From Megalobrama amblycephala (lineage: Eukaryota > Chordata > Actinopteri > Cypriniformes > Xenocyprididae): a DNA stretch of 64,000 nt. The notes under the pieces were generated by a model. The model ran no database searches, was not told the DNA's origin, and was given only the letters and a program-made list of their open reading frames with translations. This document shows, piece by piece, positions 53,642 through 64,000 of the stretch. The position numbers were made by a program, and so were the translations under genes. The stretch is from contig NC_063065.1 of NCBI RefSeq assembly GCF_018812025.1, positions 31,412,642-31,476,641 on the forward strand, read 5' to 3'. Within the stretch, counting starts at the first letter, position 1; the number at the start of each line of letters is the position of its first letter.

Positions 53642-54857
53642 TAGGGTTGCAAAGGGGTGGAAAGTTTCCGGTAAATTTCCGGAAACTTTCCACGAGAACT
53701 TAACCTGGGGAATTTACGGGAATTTATGGGAATTAATTGGAAATGTTGGGAAATTTATATAAATGTAAAATATTTACATAAAAAGTATCATATAAAAACA
53801 AATATAATCATTTTGTTTAGTCATAACATAAAATAACAGTTATTTTATTTTTCACATTCAATTAATTCTAATTTAGTAAAATAAATATATTTTTATTGCA
53901 ACAATTGTTATGTGTTATTTATTTCAGTGTCACATGATCCTTCAAAAATCATTCTAATATGCTGATTTGATATCAGTTATTATCATTGTTAGAAACAGTT
54001 GTGCTGCTGAATATTTTTTGGAACCTGTAATACTATTTTCAGGATTCACTTATTAATAAAAAGTTAAAAGGAATAGAATTTATTCAAAATAGAAATCTTT
54101 TCTAACAATATCACTTTAATATCACTTTTATTTAACAATTTCACACATCCTTGCTGAATAAAAGTGTTCATTTCTTTCAAAAAAAGAAAAAAAAATTACT
54201 GACCCCCAAATTTTGAACGGTAGTGTATATTGTTACAAAAGATTTATATTTTAAATGAATGCTGTTCTTTAAATTTGTATTCATCAAAGAATCCTAAAAA
54301 AAGTATCACAGGTTATAAAAGAATTAAGCAGCACAACTGTTTCCAACATTGATAACGGAGCATCAAATCAGCATATTAGAATGATTTCTGAAGGATCATG
54401 TGACACTGAAGACTGGAGAAATGATGCTGAAAATTCAGCTTTGATCACAGGAATAAATTATATTTTTATGTATATTAAAATAGAAAGCCATTATTTTAAA
54501 TTGTAGTTATGTTTCACAATATTACTGCTTTTTTCTGTATTTTTGATCAAATGAGCATGTTATGGACTGGGAGAATGCACAGTGCATGCAGGGGGTGTGG
54601 CCTCAATAGCCCTGCAGTAAGCAGTGCTGTCTGAATGTCAGGGTAAAAATTCAACTAAAATTGCATTAAATATGGTTATTTTAACTAAAATTATGCTGCA
54701 AGATGTTCAACTACATTTAAGTACCCTGTTATAGGCTAACCTGTAATTTTGCAAATTCCCTGTTTATTCCCATTAATTCCCGTTAATTCCCATATATTCC
54801 CGTTAATTCCCATGGAAACTTTCCAGCTTTGAAAATTCCCGGAATTTTGCAACCCTA
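53642..54857. mobile_element. hAT-like element, 8-bp TSD GCACTGAG
   Basis: Perfect TSD at 53634-53641 and 54858-54865. Ends TAGGGTTGCAAAGG and AATTTTGCAACCCTA with repeated GGAAACTTTCC / GGGAATTTA units. Carries pieces of two facing copies of the ACTCCAGTCTTCAGTGTCAC-type repeat (about 53930-54230 and 54235-54550). It begins only 86 bp upstream of lancl2 exon 2, in intron 1. Confidence 0.92.
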
Positions 54858-54865
54858 GCACTGAG

Positions 54866-56648
54866 CACTGTACAGCATTAGACCGAACACAGTGTTAGAA
54901 AATTTTGCGGACCAAATACAGAGCCTTGTGGAATCTCCATCATAAATTCAACAAATCACTACTTGAAATATATGCATATCCACGTCATAGACACACTTCT
55001 AACCCTTAAAAGTAAACTGTACCTCAGAGACTTCATGGCCTTGCAATGCAACATCTTTTGTAAACAATATTTGCAAACGTTTGACATTGAATAAAGTCAG
55101 AAAGAGACTAAAAGAGAATAGCTAATTGTTAGAGCTGCATGATTCTGAATAAACTGAGAATCACAATTTTTTGTTTAAAACACAGATCACAAACTAAAAA
55201 AATAACAATTTACTAGATGTTAATTGCTGCAGTCTATTTAAAATTTTTTTGAATTCATTTGAATTATTAAAAAAAAAAAAAAATCTGTTGAATGAATGAT
55301 TCAATGACTCACACTTGTTTTATTATTGAATGAATCAGCGTTTTTGAATGAATCTCTTGATTCAATGACAAATACAGTCACTTGACACCACCTACTGGTG
55401 TAATGATGTATTACAATCTTAATTTGAAGAGACAAGTTCTTTTCAAAAGGTGATTTGCTCTATTTTGATCGCCACCGTAGACATCAGTGTTTATATCTGA
55501 ATTATAAACTTTTATCCCAGTACTTCTGTGATCATTTGAATTATTGTAAGACAAAAATAATTACACTGTGTGGTTCGAAAAACTGCTTGTGAAGCTGTTT
55601 CATAGCTATACATGACAACGGCTCTCTCTGGATCAGAACACAGATCTGAATGTTCGCTGAACCGAATCATTGTAATTGAGGAATAATATTGCGATCTTTT
55701 AATGATCAATCGTGAATTGTATCTCGACTCAAATGTCACCTGTGACAAGCTGACAATGGTACAAAGGGGAATGTGGCACCCCAGGATCTTGGTGGTCGCC
55801 CTGATACAAAGAGCACATTTTAACACAGAAAAAAGGTTCTGTTTTCTGCCACAGGGGGAAATGCATAATGCGCATTGCTATTTCTGAAAGTCTTGAGTTC
55901 AATAGCTTGGAAACCTTGGGCATGGAAGAGTGAAGGTGGATCGAATCCAGAGTTATTTCTCTGCTGCAGCAGTGAGTCTGTGAGCCGAATCCTAATGAGG
56001 AACGAACCTCACCTATAACACAGGACTCTCACCTACACACACTGACATGTGCAATCTTAATTTATGTCAAAGTAAATACGGTAGTACCTAAGGAGTTGTG
56101 GATGAAATAATCCCAAAAATGTCCTCTAGGGGTAGATATTTCAAGCTGTATTTTGCCAACATTGCAAAAAGATGTATATTTCCCATGGCTGAGCTTGACA
56201 AATGTAGTTTTCATTATTAAAAAGTGCACAAACAATTTTAAGTTGACATTGTTAGTTGAATGAGAACATTTTCTTGTCTTCCTGCTATGCCATTTTATAA
56301 GCGTACTGCAAGAGAGAACGAGTGATGCAGTAACTTGGCTGACTATAGAGCCCTGCTGCAGTCTGAACCAAATCTAATAATGAACATGTTTTTTCTGCAG
56401 AGAGATGACTGACAGCTGAGGGGACGGAAACAAGAGACCCTGCTGAACCAGAAGACATGTGAAGCGAACCATGAACCTCTGCGGAGAATACAAAGGGAAA
56501 ATCAGCACAAGGCATGGTGGGATAGAAAAACCTTCTGATCTTTCCTCCACAATGGGGAAAACAGAGATGTAGATATAAAGATCATGTGTGTTGGATGGTT
56601 TGAATCTAAAGGACTTCTCAGAGTAGCAATGCTCTGAAGCTAAAACCC
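54866..56648 (-). other. lancl2 intron 1, mostly unrecognised
   Basis: About 55300-55700 resembles the hAT-like remnant near 33730-33960 (CACCACCTACTGGTGTAA, AACAGATCT...). The rest shows nothing supported. Confidence 0.5.
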
Positions 56649-56651
56649 TTA

Positions 56652-57427
56652 TGCTGCGTTCACACCAAGCGCGAATAGAGCGTCAAATTTGCGTCTACCG
56701 CGTCTAGTTTGCCGCTTGAACATTTTGAATGCATTCGCGCATCTAGAGCGAAATAGACGCGCGTAAAAAAGGCGGAGTCCGAGGTGAAATCCGCTTCTTG
56801 TGGGAGGGGCAAGTGCTAGGCGGTTGTCTGTTTGCAAGATGGCTGATGTTGATCATGCATTCATCGAGAGAGCTACCGCTTTGTATTCGCAGGTCGATAA
56901 ACGTGTATGTGACTCAAAAGTGAAATGTGTATTTACAACTTACCAGGTTGCCCAGTCTCCTCACCGACACTCTTCCAAGCGACGTCCTTTTTATTCCTGT
57001 CTCCATAGAAGTATGAACTTGTGTCATAAATCTCTGGGTGACTGCTCACTGATAATATCAGTCGTTCCTCCATTTTGAATGAGTGACTCGGGGCGGGCCT
57101 GCCGCCACAGCAGCAAGCAGGCTCCTGATTGGTTAACGCAGCGTGAATTTACGCCAAAGTTCACATTTTTCAACTTGGGCGTCAGACGCGAATTCGCGTC
57201 AAACGCATAAATGCACAAAAAACACTGTAATTCGCGCGAAACGCTCAATTCGCGTCATTCGCGCGAACTAGACGCGCGAATGAGGCGAATTCGCGTCTTC
57301 CGCACTGCTCTAAACGCCTCATTCGCGCCGCGAGACCTCCAGACGCGCGTAAACGCGTCTTTACATTGACTTAACATTGAAATCATTCGCGCCAGACGCT
57401 CTATTCGCGTTTGGTGTGAACACAGCA
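56652..57427. mobile_element. CpG-rich palindromic transposon remnant (TTA duplication)
   Basis: TTA at 56649-56651 and 57428-57430. Ends TGCTGCGTTCACACCAAGCG and GTTTGGTGTGAACACAGCA. It is dense in GCGCGAAT/ATTCGCGC words, far above the local CpG level. A short frame at 56839-57078 starting MADVDHAFIERATALYSQVD may be a remnant of an element-encoded protein. A 3-bp TTA target fits a PIF/Harbinger origin. Confidence 0.7.
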
Positions 57428-57439
57428 TTACAAAAATAC

Positions 57440-57622
57440 TCTGGTACTACCATCATGGGTCATGGGTGGCCAAGGGTGACCCCTGTCCACTGCCGAAAGA
57501 GCCAACAGTGGACACGTGAGCATCAGAACTGGACCACGGAGCAATGGAAGAAGGTGGCCTGGTGTGATGAATCACGTTTTCTTTTACATCACATGCATGG
57601 CTGGGTATGTTTGCATTGCATT
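57440..57622 (+). pseudogene. Tc1/mariner-type transposase fragment
   Basis: About 60 codons on the plus strand resemble the middle of fish Tc1-like transposases: HCRKSQQWTREHQNWTTEQW followed by KKVAWCDESRFLLHHMHGWV. The Asp in CDESRF corresponds to the second catalytic Asp of the DDE triad. No DNA-binding N-terminus, no third acidic residue and no inverted repeats are seen, so this is a dead fragment joined directly to the palindromic element on its left. Confidence 0.8.
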
Positions 57623-57689
57623 ATTCGTTTGAGCTTCAGAAGGTTTATCAGCTCGGACAATAATAAACAGCTCAACCTATGTGCGTAAC

Positions 57690-58130
57690 GCAGCGTGAGC
57701 TCAGAAGTTTCACTAGATCACACGACACTGCTGATACAGAGCACTGAAAAAGTGGCGAATTCTCAGCAGAATTAATAACATCCCAGCAAGATCTAGTGAG
57801 AAGCATTTAAATTTGGCAAAGTATTCTCTGTTATAAACTACAGGCATCAGATCAAACAGCGCTAACGTGGAAACCAGGAGAAATATTGAGCCATGAATGA
57901 ATGCTAACTGCAACCATGGTCACAGAAATAGTCGAATGTGTTTACGTTATTCATTTTAGCGATGATGCAATTTTTTGGGAGTGAAATTCAAGCAATTTTC
58001 AAGGACTTTTTAAAATGCTTCACACCAGCACTTGAAATCTCTAAATATAATTCAATTTGAATGTTATTGTTAATGTGATGATTTGTAAACTGAAAGACGA
58101 AAGTGAAACACTTTGTGGCAAACAAACTTT
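57690..58130 (-). other. lancl2 intron 1, no recognised feature
   Basis: Nothing supported. Confidence 0.5.
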
Positions 58131-58137
58131 TATTTAA

Positions 58138-59811
58138 AGGTGCTGTAGAATGTCTTTTTAAAAGATGTAATATAAGTCTAAGGAATGTGTCTGTGAAGTT
58201 TCAGCTCAAAATACCCCATGGATTTTTTTTAATTCATTTTTTAAATGCCTATTTTGGAGCATCATTAAATATGCGCAGATTCAGCGCGCGTCCCCTTTAA
58301 ATTCTCGTGCTCCCTGCCCCCCCCGAGCTCGCGCTTGCCTTAACCAGCATAAACAAAGTTCACACAGCTAATATAACCCTCAAATGGATCTTTACAAAGT
58401 GTTCGTCATGCAGCATGTCGGATCATGTGAGTATAGTATTTATTTGGATGTTTACATTTGATTCTGAATGAGTTTGATAGTGCTCCGTGGCTAAAGCTAA
58501 CATTACACACTGTTAGAGAGATTTATAAAGAATGAAGTTGTGTTTATGAATTATACAGACTGCAAGTGTTTAAAAATGAAAATAGCGACGGCTCGTCTCT
58601 GTGAATACAGTAAGAAACGATGGTAACTTTAACCTCATTTAACAGTACATTAGCAACATGCTAACAAAACATTTAGAAAGACAATTCACAAATATCACTA
58701 AAAATATCATGATATCATGGATCATGTCAGTTATTATTGCTCCATCTGCCATTTTTTGCTGTTGTTCTTGCTTGTCTTCTTCTTGACATCAATGCAAGAG
58801 ATCCTCTTGTTATTCAACTATGCCAAGGTAAATTAAATTTTTAAGTGCCCTAGGATTAAAAATTGAATTTACCTTGGCATAGTTAAATAACAAGAGTTCA
58901 GTACATGGAAATGACATACAGTGAGTCTCAAACTCCATTGTTTCCTCTTTCTTATATAAATCTCATTTGTTTAAAAGACCTCTGAAGAACAGGCGAATCT
59001 CAACATAACACCGACTGTGACGTAACAGTCGGGATCATTAATATGTACGACCCAATATTTGCATATGCCAGCCTCATGTTCAAGGCATTACACAAGGGCA
59101 GCCAGTATTAACGTCTGGATCTGTGCACAGCTGAATCATCAGACTAGGTAAGCAAGCAAGAACAATAGTGAAAAATGGCAGATGGAGCAATAATAACTGA
59201 CATGATCCATGATATCATGATATTTTTAGTGATATTTGTAAACTGTCTTTCTAAATGTTTCGTTAGCATGTTGCTAATGTACTGTTAAATGTGGTTAAAG
59301 TTACCATCGTTTCTTAACTGTATTCACGGAGACAAGAGCCGTCGCTATTTTCATTTTTAAACACTTGCAGTCTGTATAATTCATAAACACAACTTCATTC
59401 TTTATAAATCTCTCCTAACAGTGTAGTAATGTTAGCCGTTAGCCACGGAGGACAGCCTCAAACTCATTCAGAATCAAATGTAAACAATATAACAGTATAC
59501 AATACTCACGTAATCCGCCGCATGCATGACGAACACTTTGTAAAGATCCATTTGAGGGTTATATTAGCTGTGTGAACTTTGTTTAGGCACTGTTTAAGGC
59601 AAGCGCGAGCTCCATGGGCGGAGAGCACAAGATTTAAAGGAGCCGCACAGCATAAATTGGCTCATATTTAATGATGCCCCAAAATAGGCAGTTAAAAAAA
59701 TTAATTAAAAAAAAATCTATGGGGTATTTTGAGCTGAAACTTCACAGACACATTCAGGGGACACCTTAGACTTATATTACATCTTGTAAAAAAAAACGTT
59801 CGATGGCACCT
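58138..59811. mobile_element. Inverted-dimer foldback transposon flanked by TTAA
   Basis: TTAA at 58134-58137 and 59812-59815. Two copies of the 27037-28007 element lie tail to tail: the left arm is 58138-58845, the right arm 58855-59811, joined at AAGTGCCCTAGGATTAAAAA. The right arm is about full length (compare the ~970-bp monomer); the left lacks about 250 bp (the CTAGTCTGATGATTCAGCTG region). The element can fold into a hairpin of about 700 bp. Confidence 0.9.
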
Positions 59812-60038
59812 TTAAAAAGACATGAAAGTACAAGTATAACCAGTAGATGGTGGCAGAGGAGCACTTATTGGAGTATTAGCCATTTCCACTCCCTAATATA
59901 TGGGGAAAAGTAGATTAGATTTGCTCCTTCCATATCTGTTTTTAAATCTAGGTTAAAAACTTACCTTTTTGAACTAGCATATGGTCAATGATGAAATGTA
60001 TTGTGTGTTTTGTTTATATGGTTTTCTTATTTATAAAT

Positions 60039-60119
<81 letters not shown>
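60039..60119. repeat. (AT)n microsatellite
   Basis: About 80 bp of pure AT, directly left of a transposon remnant. Confidence 0.95.
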
Positions 60120-60120
<1 letters not shown>

Positions 60121-60123
<3 letters not shown>

Positions 60124-61090
60124 GTCGCGTTAACCGAAAATTATCCGTCATTAACATTAACATTGATGGAAAAATCTTAAGGCCGTCCGTCACGTTGACA
60201 GATTACACTGAGGGTGATTGGTGCGCTCCAATGTAGCAGCAGAGCACTGGATCCAGAACAAAAATGAAACTGGCACGAATCTTTTGCTATGCGTTTGATA
60301 ACGCACAGGCGAGTACCCAGAAACTACAACGATATATGACGCCACATTAAAGAGCGCCAAAACGGTATTTATTGCTTGAATTTCTTAATGAAATGGACAG
60401 AATTTTAAATCTGAGACTTTGTTCCATATCAAAAGCAACACAAAGCTTCCAGCCTATTGCGATTTATTGGGTGGGAGGCGCACTATGCACTGTTTATTTG
60501 TCAACTGAAAAAGGCATATAGCCAGGGATTTACGAATCGATATTGGTCTTATGAATGTGACCAAAACAGCAAGGAGACATTTTAATTGTTTATTAATAAA
60601 GTAATGTTTTCTGAATCAGTGTTGGCGGCAAAGATGAAGTTGACATTGACTCCCCTCATCTCCTCATGGACGCACTTAGAGAGAGAATGCACAATTCATT
60701 CAGTTTATTCTACATAAACAGAGTAGCCTATTTCTTTTCGTTTTGAATTATTTCGTTTTCGTTAAAGTAGATATTTCATGCTTTCTATAGAGATATTTCT
60801 CATGTCTCTGAGGCAAGCAGCCTATGCGCTGAGTTTCGGTTCATTCATGTAAGACGCAGTTCAGGATGGTACATTTCATAGGAGTATAATAATTTACATT
60901 TTTCCCTATAAAAATTAGGTTTTTGCATGTTACTGTCATCAATAAAAGTTAATTTTATCTACATCTCAATTCAAGCTCAGTGCTTTACTGTCACATTTCC
61001 CATAAATAAATGTGTAATATTATTAGTAATTGCACTTATTAATGCAAAACGTGATTAACATGATTAAATTACCTTTATGATTAAACCCCC
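60121..61090. repeat. DNA-transposon remnant, inverse relative of 18108-20335
   Basis: GTTTTCTGAATCAGTGTTGG, GATGAAGTTGACATTGAC and CTGAGTTTCGGTTCATTCAT pair inversely with 18700-18980. The left end carries GCGTTAACC, the right CGTGATTAACATGATTAAAT. No intact frame. Confidence 0.6.
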
Positions 61091-61544
61091 GCCCAACGCC
61101 ACCTTCTGTAGATCTTGTTGACAACGGTGCCACTGCTCTCATACAGTATATTAGTTTGGAGCCCTGACCATGGTATGTCCCAAAAACACCAGATCTAATC
61201 AGTCCCACGTTGAGCTTTAAAAGCAGTGAAGCGGCCTCCTCCGTTTGCTCTGAAACGCAACACAGCCGCCTGCTCAGGGAATGAGTGTTTGAAGCAGATA
61301 AAGCCTTCCTCCGTTTGCAGTGAAGAAACAGGCACGACCGGAGGTGGCTTTTGTTTGATGAGCCAAGACGTGAAACCAGCACACTGATTTGAACAGGAGA
61401 GGAGAGCATCAAAATGAAAAGGTTTCGTGACGATGCTTTCAAGAAGTTAAGTCGGACCCCGTCCAAATGACACACTCGATGATGTGCACTTGCAGACTAG
61501 CAATGTACACTGGCATCAGTTAATGTTTCTCAAAGAAGTTTCTT

Positions 61545-62050
61545 CTGCTCACCAAGGCTACGTTTATTTATTTGATCAAGAATACAGTAAAACAGTGAAA
61601 TATTATTCCAGTGTAAATCAGCTGTTTTCTATGTGAATATATAGTAAAGTGTAATTTATTTTTATTTTTAAATTTATTTTATTATTAAAGTGTAATTTAT
61701 TATAATTTGTGATCAAAGCTGAATTTTCAGCATCATTACTCCAGTCTTCAGTGTCACATGATCCTTCAGAAATCATTCTGATATGATGATTTGCTGCTTA
61801 AGAAACATTTATGATTATTATCAGTGTTATAAACAGCTTCATATTTTTGTGGAAATCGTCATACATTTCATTTTTCAGGATTATTTGATAAATAAAAAGC
61901 TCAAAAGAACAACATTTACTTGAAATATAATCTTTTGTAACATTATAAATGTCTATAAATGTCACTTTTGGTCATGCATCCTTCCTATAGGTATTAATTT
62001 CTGGGTTTTTTTTTTCTAAACCTTACTGACCGCAAACTTTTGACCAGTAG
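61545..62050 (+). repeat. Cyprinid interspersed repeat, near full length
   Basis: TTCTGCTCACCAAGGCTACG, the core ACTCCAGTCTTCAGTGTCAC, GATTATTATCAGTG and the end AAACCTTACTGACCGCAAAC are in canonical order. About 505 bp including a small internal duplication near 61660-61700. Confidence 0.85.
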
Positions 62051-62151
62051 TACAAGTAATGTGAGTCAAAGCTTAGACAGCTGCATCCATGCTGCATCTT
62101 TTTCCTCAACAAATATGAAAATCCATAATCTTTTTTTTTTTTTTTAATTAT

Positions 62152-64000
62152 GAGTGCTTTGTTTGCACAAAAAAACAAACAAACATAATTTACCACTTTA
62201 TTTACAAATATTAATATCCGACGTGATTATTTCTTGAGAGCAGACCTTGTTGCATGGACGTGCTTTGGAGATTAATATTTTGTAAATAAAGTGGTAAATT
62301 TTGTTTTTAGCACAAATAAAATTATGTTTCTTAGTGCAAACAAACAAACAAACGCTCATTCACGAGAGCACCACGACGCATGCGTTTTGTGTTGATGCGA
62401 GAGCGGATGTTGTTGCATGGACGTGCACTACAGATTCATATTTTGTAAATAAAGTAAATTATGTTTTTTTAACACAAACAAACAAACACCTGTTTACGAG
62501 AGAACACGACGCATGCATGTGTTGATGCGAGAGCAGATGTTGTTGCATGGATGTGCTTTAGAGATTAATATTTTGTAAATAAAGTGGCAAATTATGTTTT
62601 GTAGCGCAAACAAAATAGTTTTTAGCCCACACAAACGCACATTTACGAGAGCACTACAACGCATGTGTGTTGTGTTGACGTGAGAGCGGATGTTGTTGCA
62701 TGGACATGCGTTAGAGATTAATATTTTGTAAATAAAGTGGTAAATTATGTTTTCAACGCAAACAAAATTATGTATTTTTGCACAAAAAAAACAAACAAAC
62801 GCGTTCACAAGAGCACCATGACGCATGCGTGTTGACGCGAGAGTGGGCGTTGTTGCATGGTGTTTTAGAGATTAATATTTTGTAAATAAAGTGGTAAATT
62901 ATGTTTTTTAGCACAAACAAAATTATGTTTTTCAGCACAAACAAACAAACAAACACGTTCTCTAGAGCACTATGACGCATGCGTGTTGACGCGAGAGCAG
63001 ATGTTGTTGCATGGACATGCGTTAGAGATTAATATTTTGTAAATAAAGTGGTAAATTATGTTTTTAACGCAAACAAAATTATGTATTTTTGCACAAAAAA
63101 AAAAAAAAAAAACGCGTTCACAAGAGCACCACTACGCATGCGACATGTGTTGATGCCAGAGTGGACGTTGTTGCATGGACGTGCATTAGAGATTAATATT
63201 TTGTAAATAAAGTGGTAAATTATGCTTTTAGCACAAACAAAATTATGTTTTTAGCCCAAACGCGCATTTACGAGAGCACCACGACGCATGTGTGTTGTGT
63301 TGTGTTGACGCGAGAGCAGATGTTGTTGCATGGACATGCGTTAGAGATTAATATTTTGTAAATAAAAGTGGTAAATTATGTTTTTAACGCAAACAAAATT
63401 ATGTATTTTTGCACAAAAAAAAAAAAAAAAAAACGCGTTCACAAGAGCACCACTACGCATGCGACATGTGTTGATGCCAGAGTGGACGTTGTTGCATGGA
63501 CGTGCATTAGAGATTAATATTTTGTAAATAAAGTGGTAAATTATGCTTTTAGCACAAACAAAATTATGTTTTTAGCCCAAACGCGCATTTACGAGAGCAC
63601 CACGACGCATGTGTGTTGTGTTGTGTTGACGCGAGAGCAGATGTTGTTGCATGGACATGCGTTAGAGATTAATATTTTGTAAATAAAAGTGGTAAATTAT
63701 GTTTTTAACGCAAACAAAATTATGTATTTTTGCACAAAAAAAACAAACAAACGCGTTCACAAGAGCACCATGACGCATGCGACGTGTTGATGCCAGAGTG
63801 GACGTTGTTGCATGGACGTGTGTTAGAGATTAATATTTTGTAAATGAAGTGGTAAATTTTGTTTTTAGCGCAAACAAAATTATGTTTTTCAGTGCAAACA
63901 AACAAACAAACAAACGCACGTTTACAAGAGCACCACGACGCATGCACATTGTGTTGACGCGAGAGTGGATGTTGTTGCATGGATGTGCTTTGGAGATTAA
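62152..64000. repeat. ~157-bp tandem satellite, continues past the window
   Basis: The marker GAGATTAATATTTTGTAAAT starts at 62269, 62431 (variant), 62561, 62714, 62868, 63025, 63189, 63344, 63510, 63665, 63826 and 63993, a step of 130-167 bp (mean about 157). Each unit also has a poly-A/CAAACAAA block and an ACGACGCATGCG block. The array starts with an inverted partial unit (about 62152-62218, CATAATTTACCACTTTATTT). Small open frames in it are repeat artefacts. Confidence 0.95.

Noticed and set aside
57377..57439. N-terminal part of the plus-strand frame carrying the Tc1 scrap
   Set aside because: These first ~21 codons come from the end of the palindromic element; only the part from about 57440 resembles transposase.
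61023..61475. 150-codon open frame on the minus strand, longest in the window
   Set aside because: No family resemblance, no splice or codon support, partly inside transposon remnant 60121-61090. Possible chance frame; kept out of the gene list.
62152..64000. CRISPR-like regular repeats
   Set aside because: Units of ~157 bp repeat along their whole length with no unique spacers, in a vertebrate genome; this is a satellite.
53556..64000. lancl2 first exon (NPFPDY-type N-terminus)
   Set aside because: No minus-strand sequence encoding the family's N-terminal motif was found; it presumably lies beyond 64000.

Overview
The window looks like the nuclear genome of a cyprinid-type teleost (zebrafish, carp or goldfish relatives). 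Two multi-exon vertebrate genes with GT-AG introns are buried in dense fish-type DNA-transposon remnants. There are no bacterial operons, tRNA or rRNA genes that I can recognise, and no CRISPR array. The species cannot be fixed from the sequence alone.

Genes. (1) vopp1 (+ strand): the last three coding exons lie at 14565-14642, 16573-16706 and 23029-23237. They encode the Cys-rich lumenal end, the transmembrane helix and the cytosolic tail with two PPxY motifs. The signal-peptide exon and the next exon are not in the window. (2) lancl2 (- strand): eight coding exons run from 53555 down to the stop codon at 30279-30277. They join in frame into 376 residues covering all seven Gly-rich LanC motifs and the Cys/Cys-His zinc ligands. 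Only the first, N-terminal exon is missing and must lie beyond 64000. The genes are convergent (3' ends facing, stops about 7 kb apart), the same arrangement as LANCL2-VOPP1 on human 7p11.2, which supports both names.

Layout. 1-14564: upstream or intronic sequence of vopp1, with nested transposons including two inverted copies of one composite repeat (5615-9063 and 9965-14075). 14565-23237: vopp1 exons and introns, with a 1.3-kb foldback element in the last intron. 23238-30276: both 3' UTRs and the intergenic region, with several short transposons. 30277-53555: lancl2 exons, with introns enlarged by hAT-like and piggyBac-like elements, an A/C-rich duplicated tract (46621-48447) and microsatellites. 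53556-64000: lancl2 intron 1, with a clean hAT insertion, a CpG-rich palindromic element, a Tc1 transposase relic, a giant inverted-dimer foldback element (58138-59811) and the start of a ~157-bp satellite that runs off the end of the window.

The genes themselves look ordinary. The striking material is structural. Many elements have readable target-site duplications that allow a relative insertion history. Several long inverted repeats inside transcribed introns could form long dsRNA. A (GT)13 microsatellite forms the lancl2 exon 7 splice donor itself. I found no convincing novel protein-coding system.
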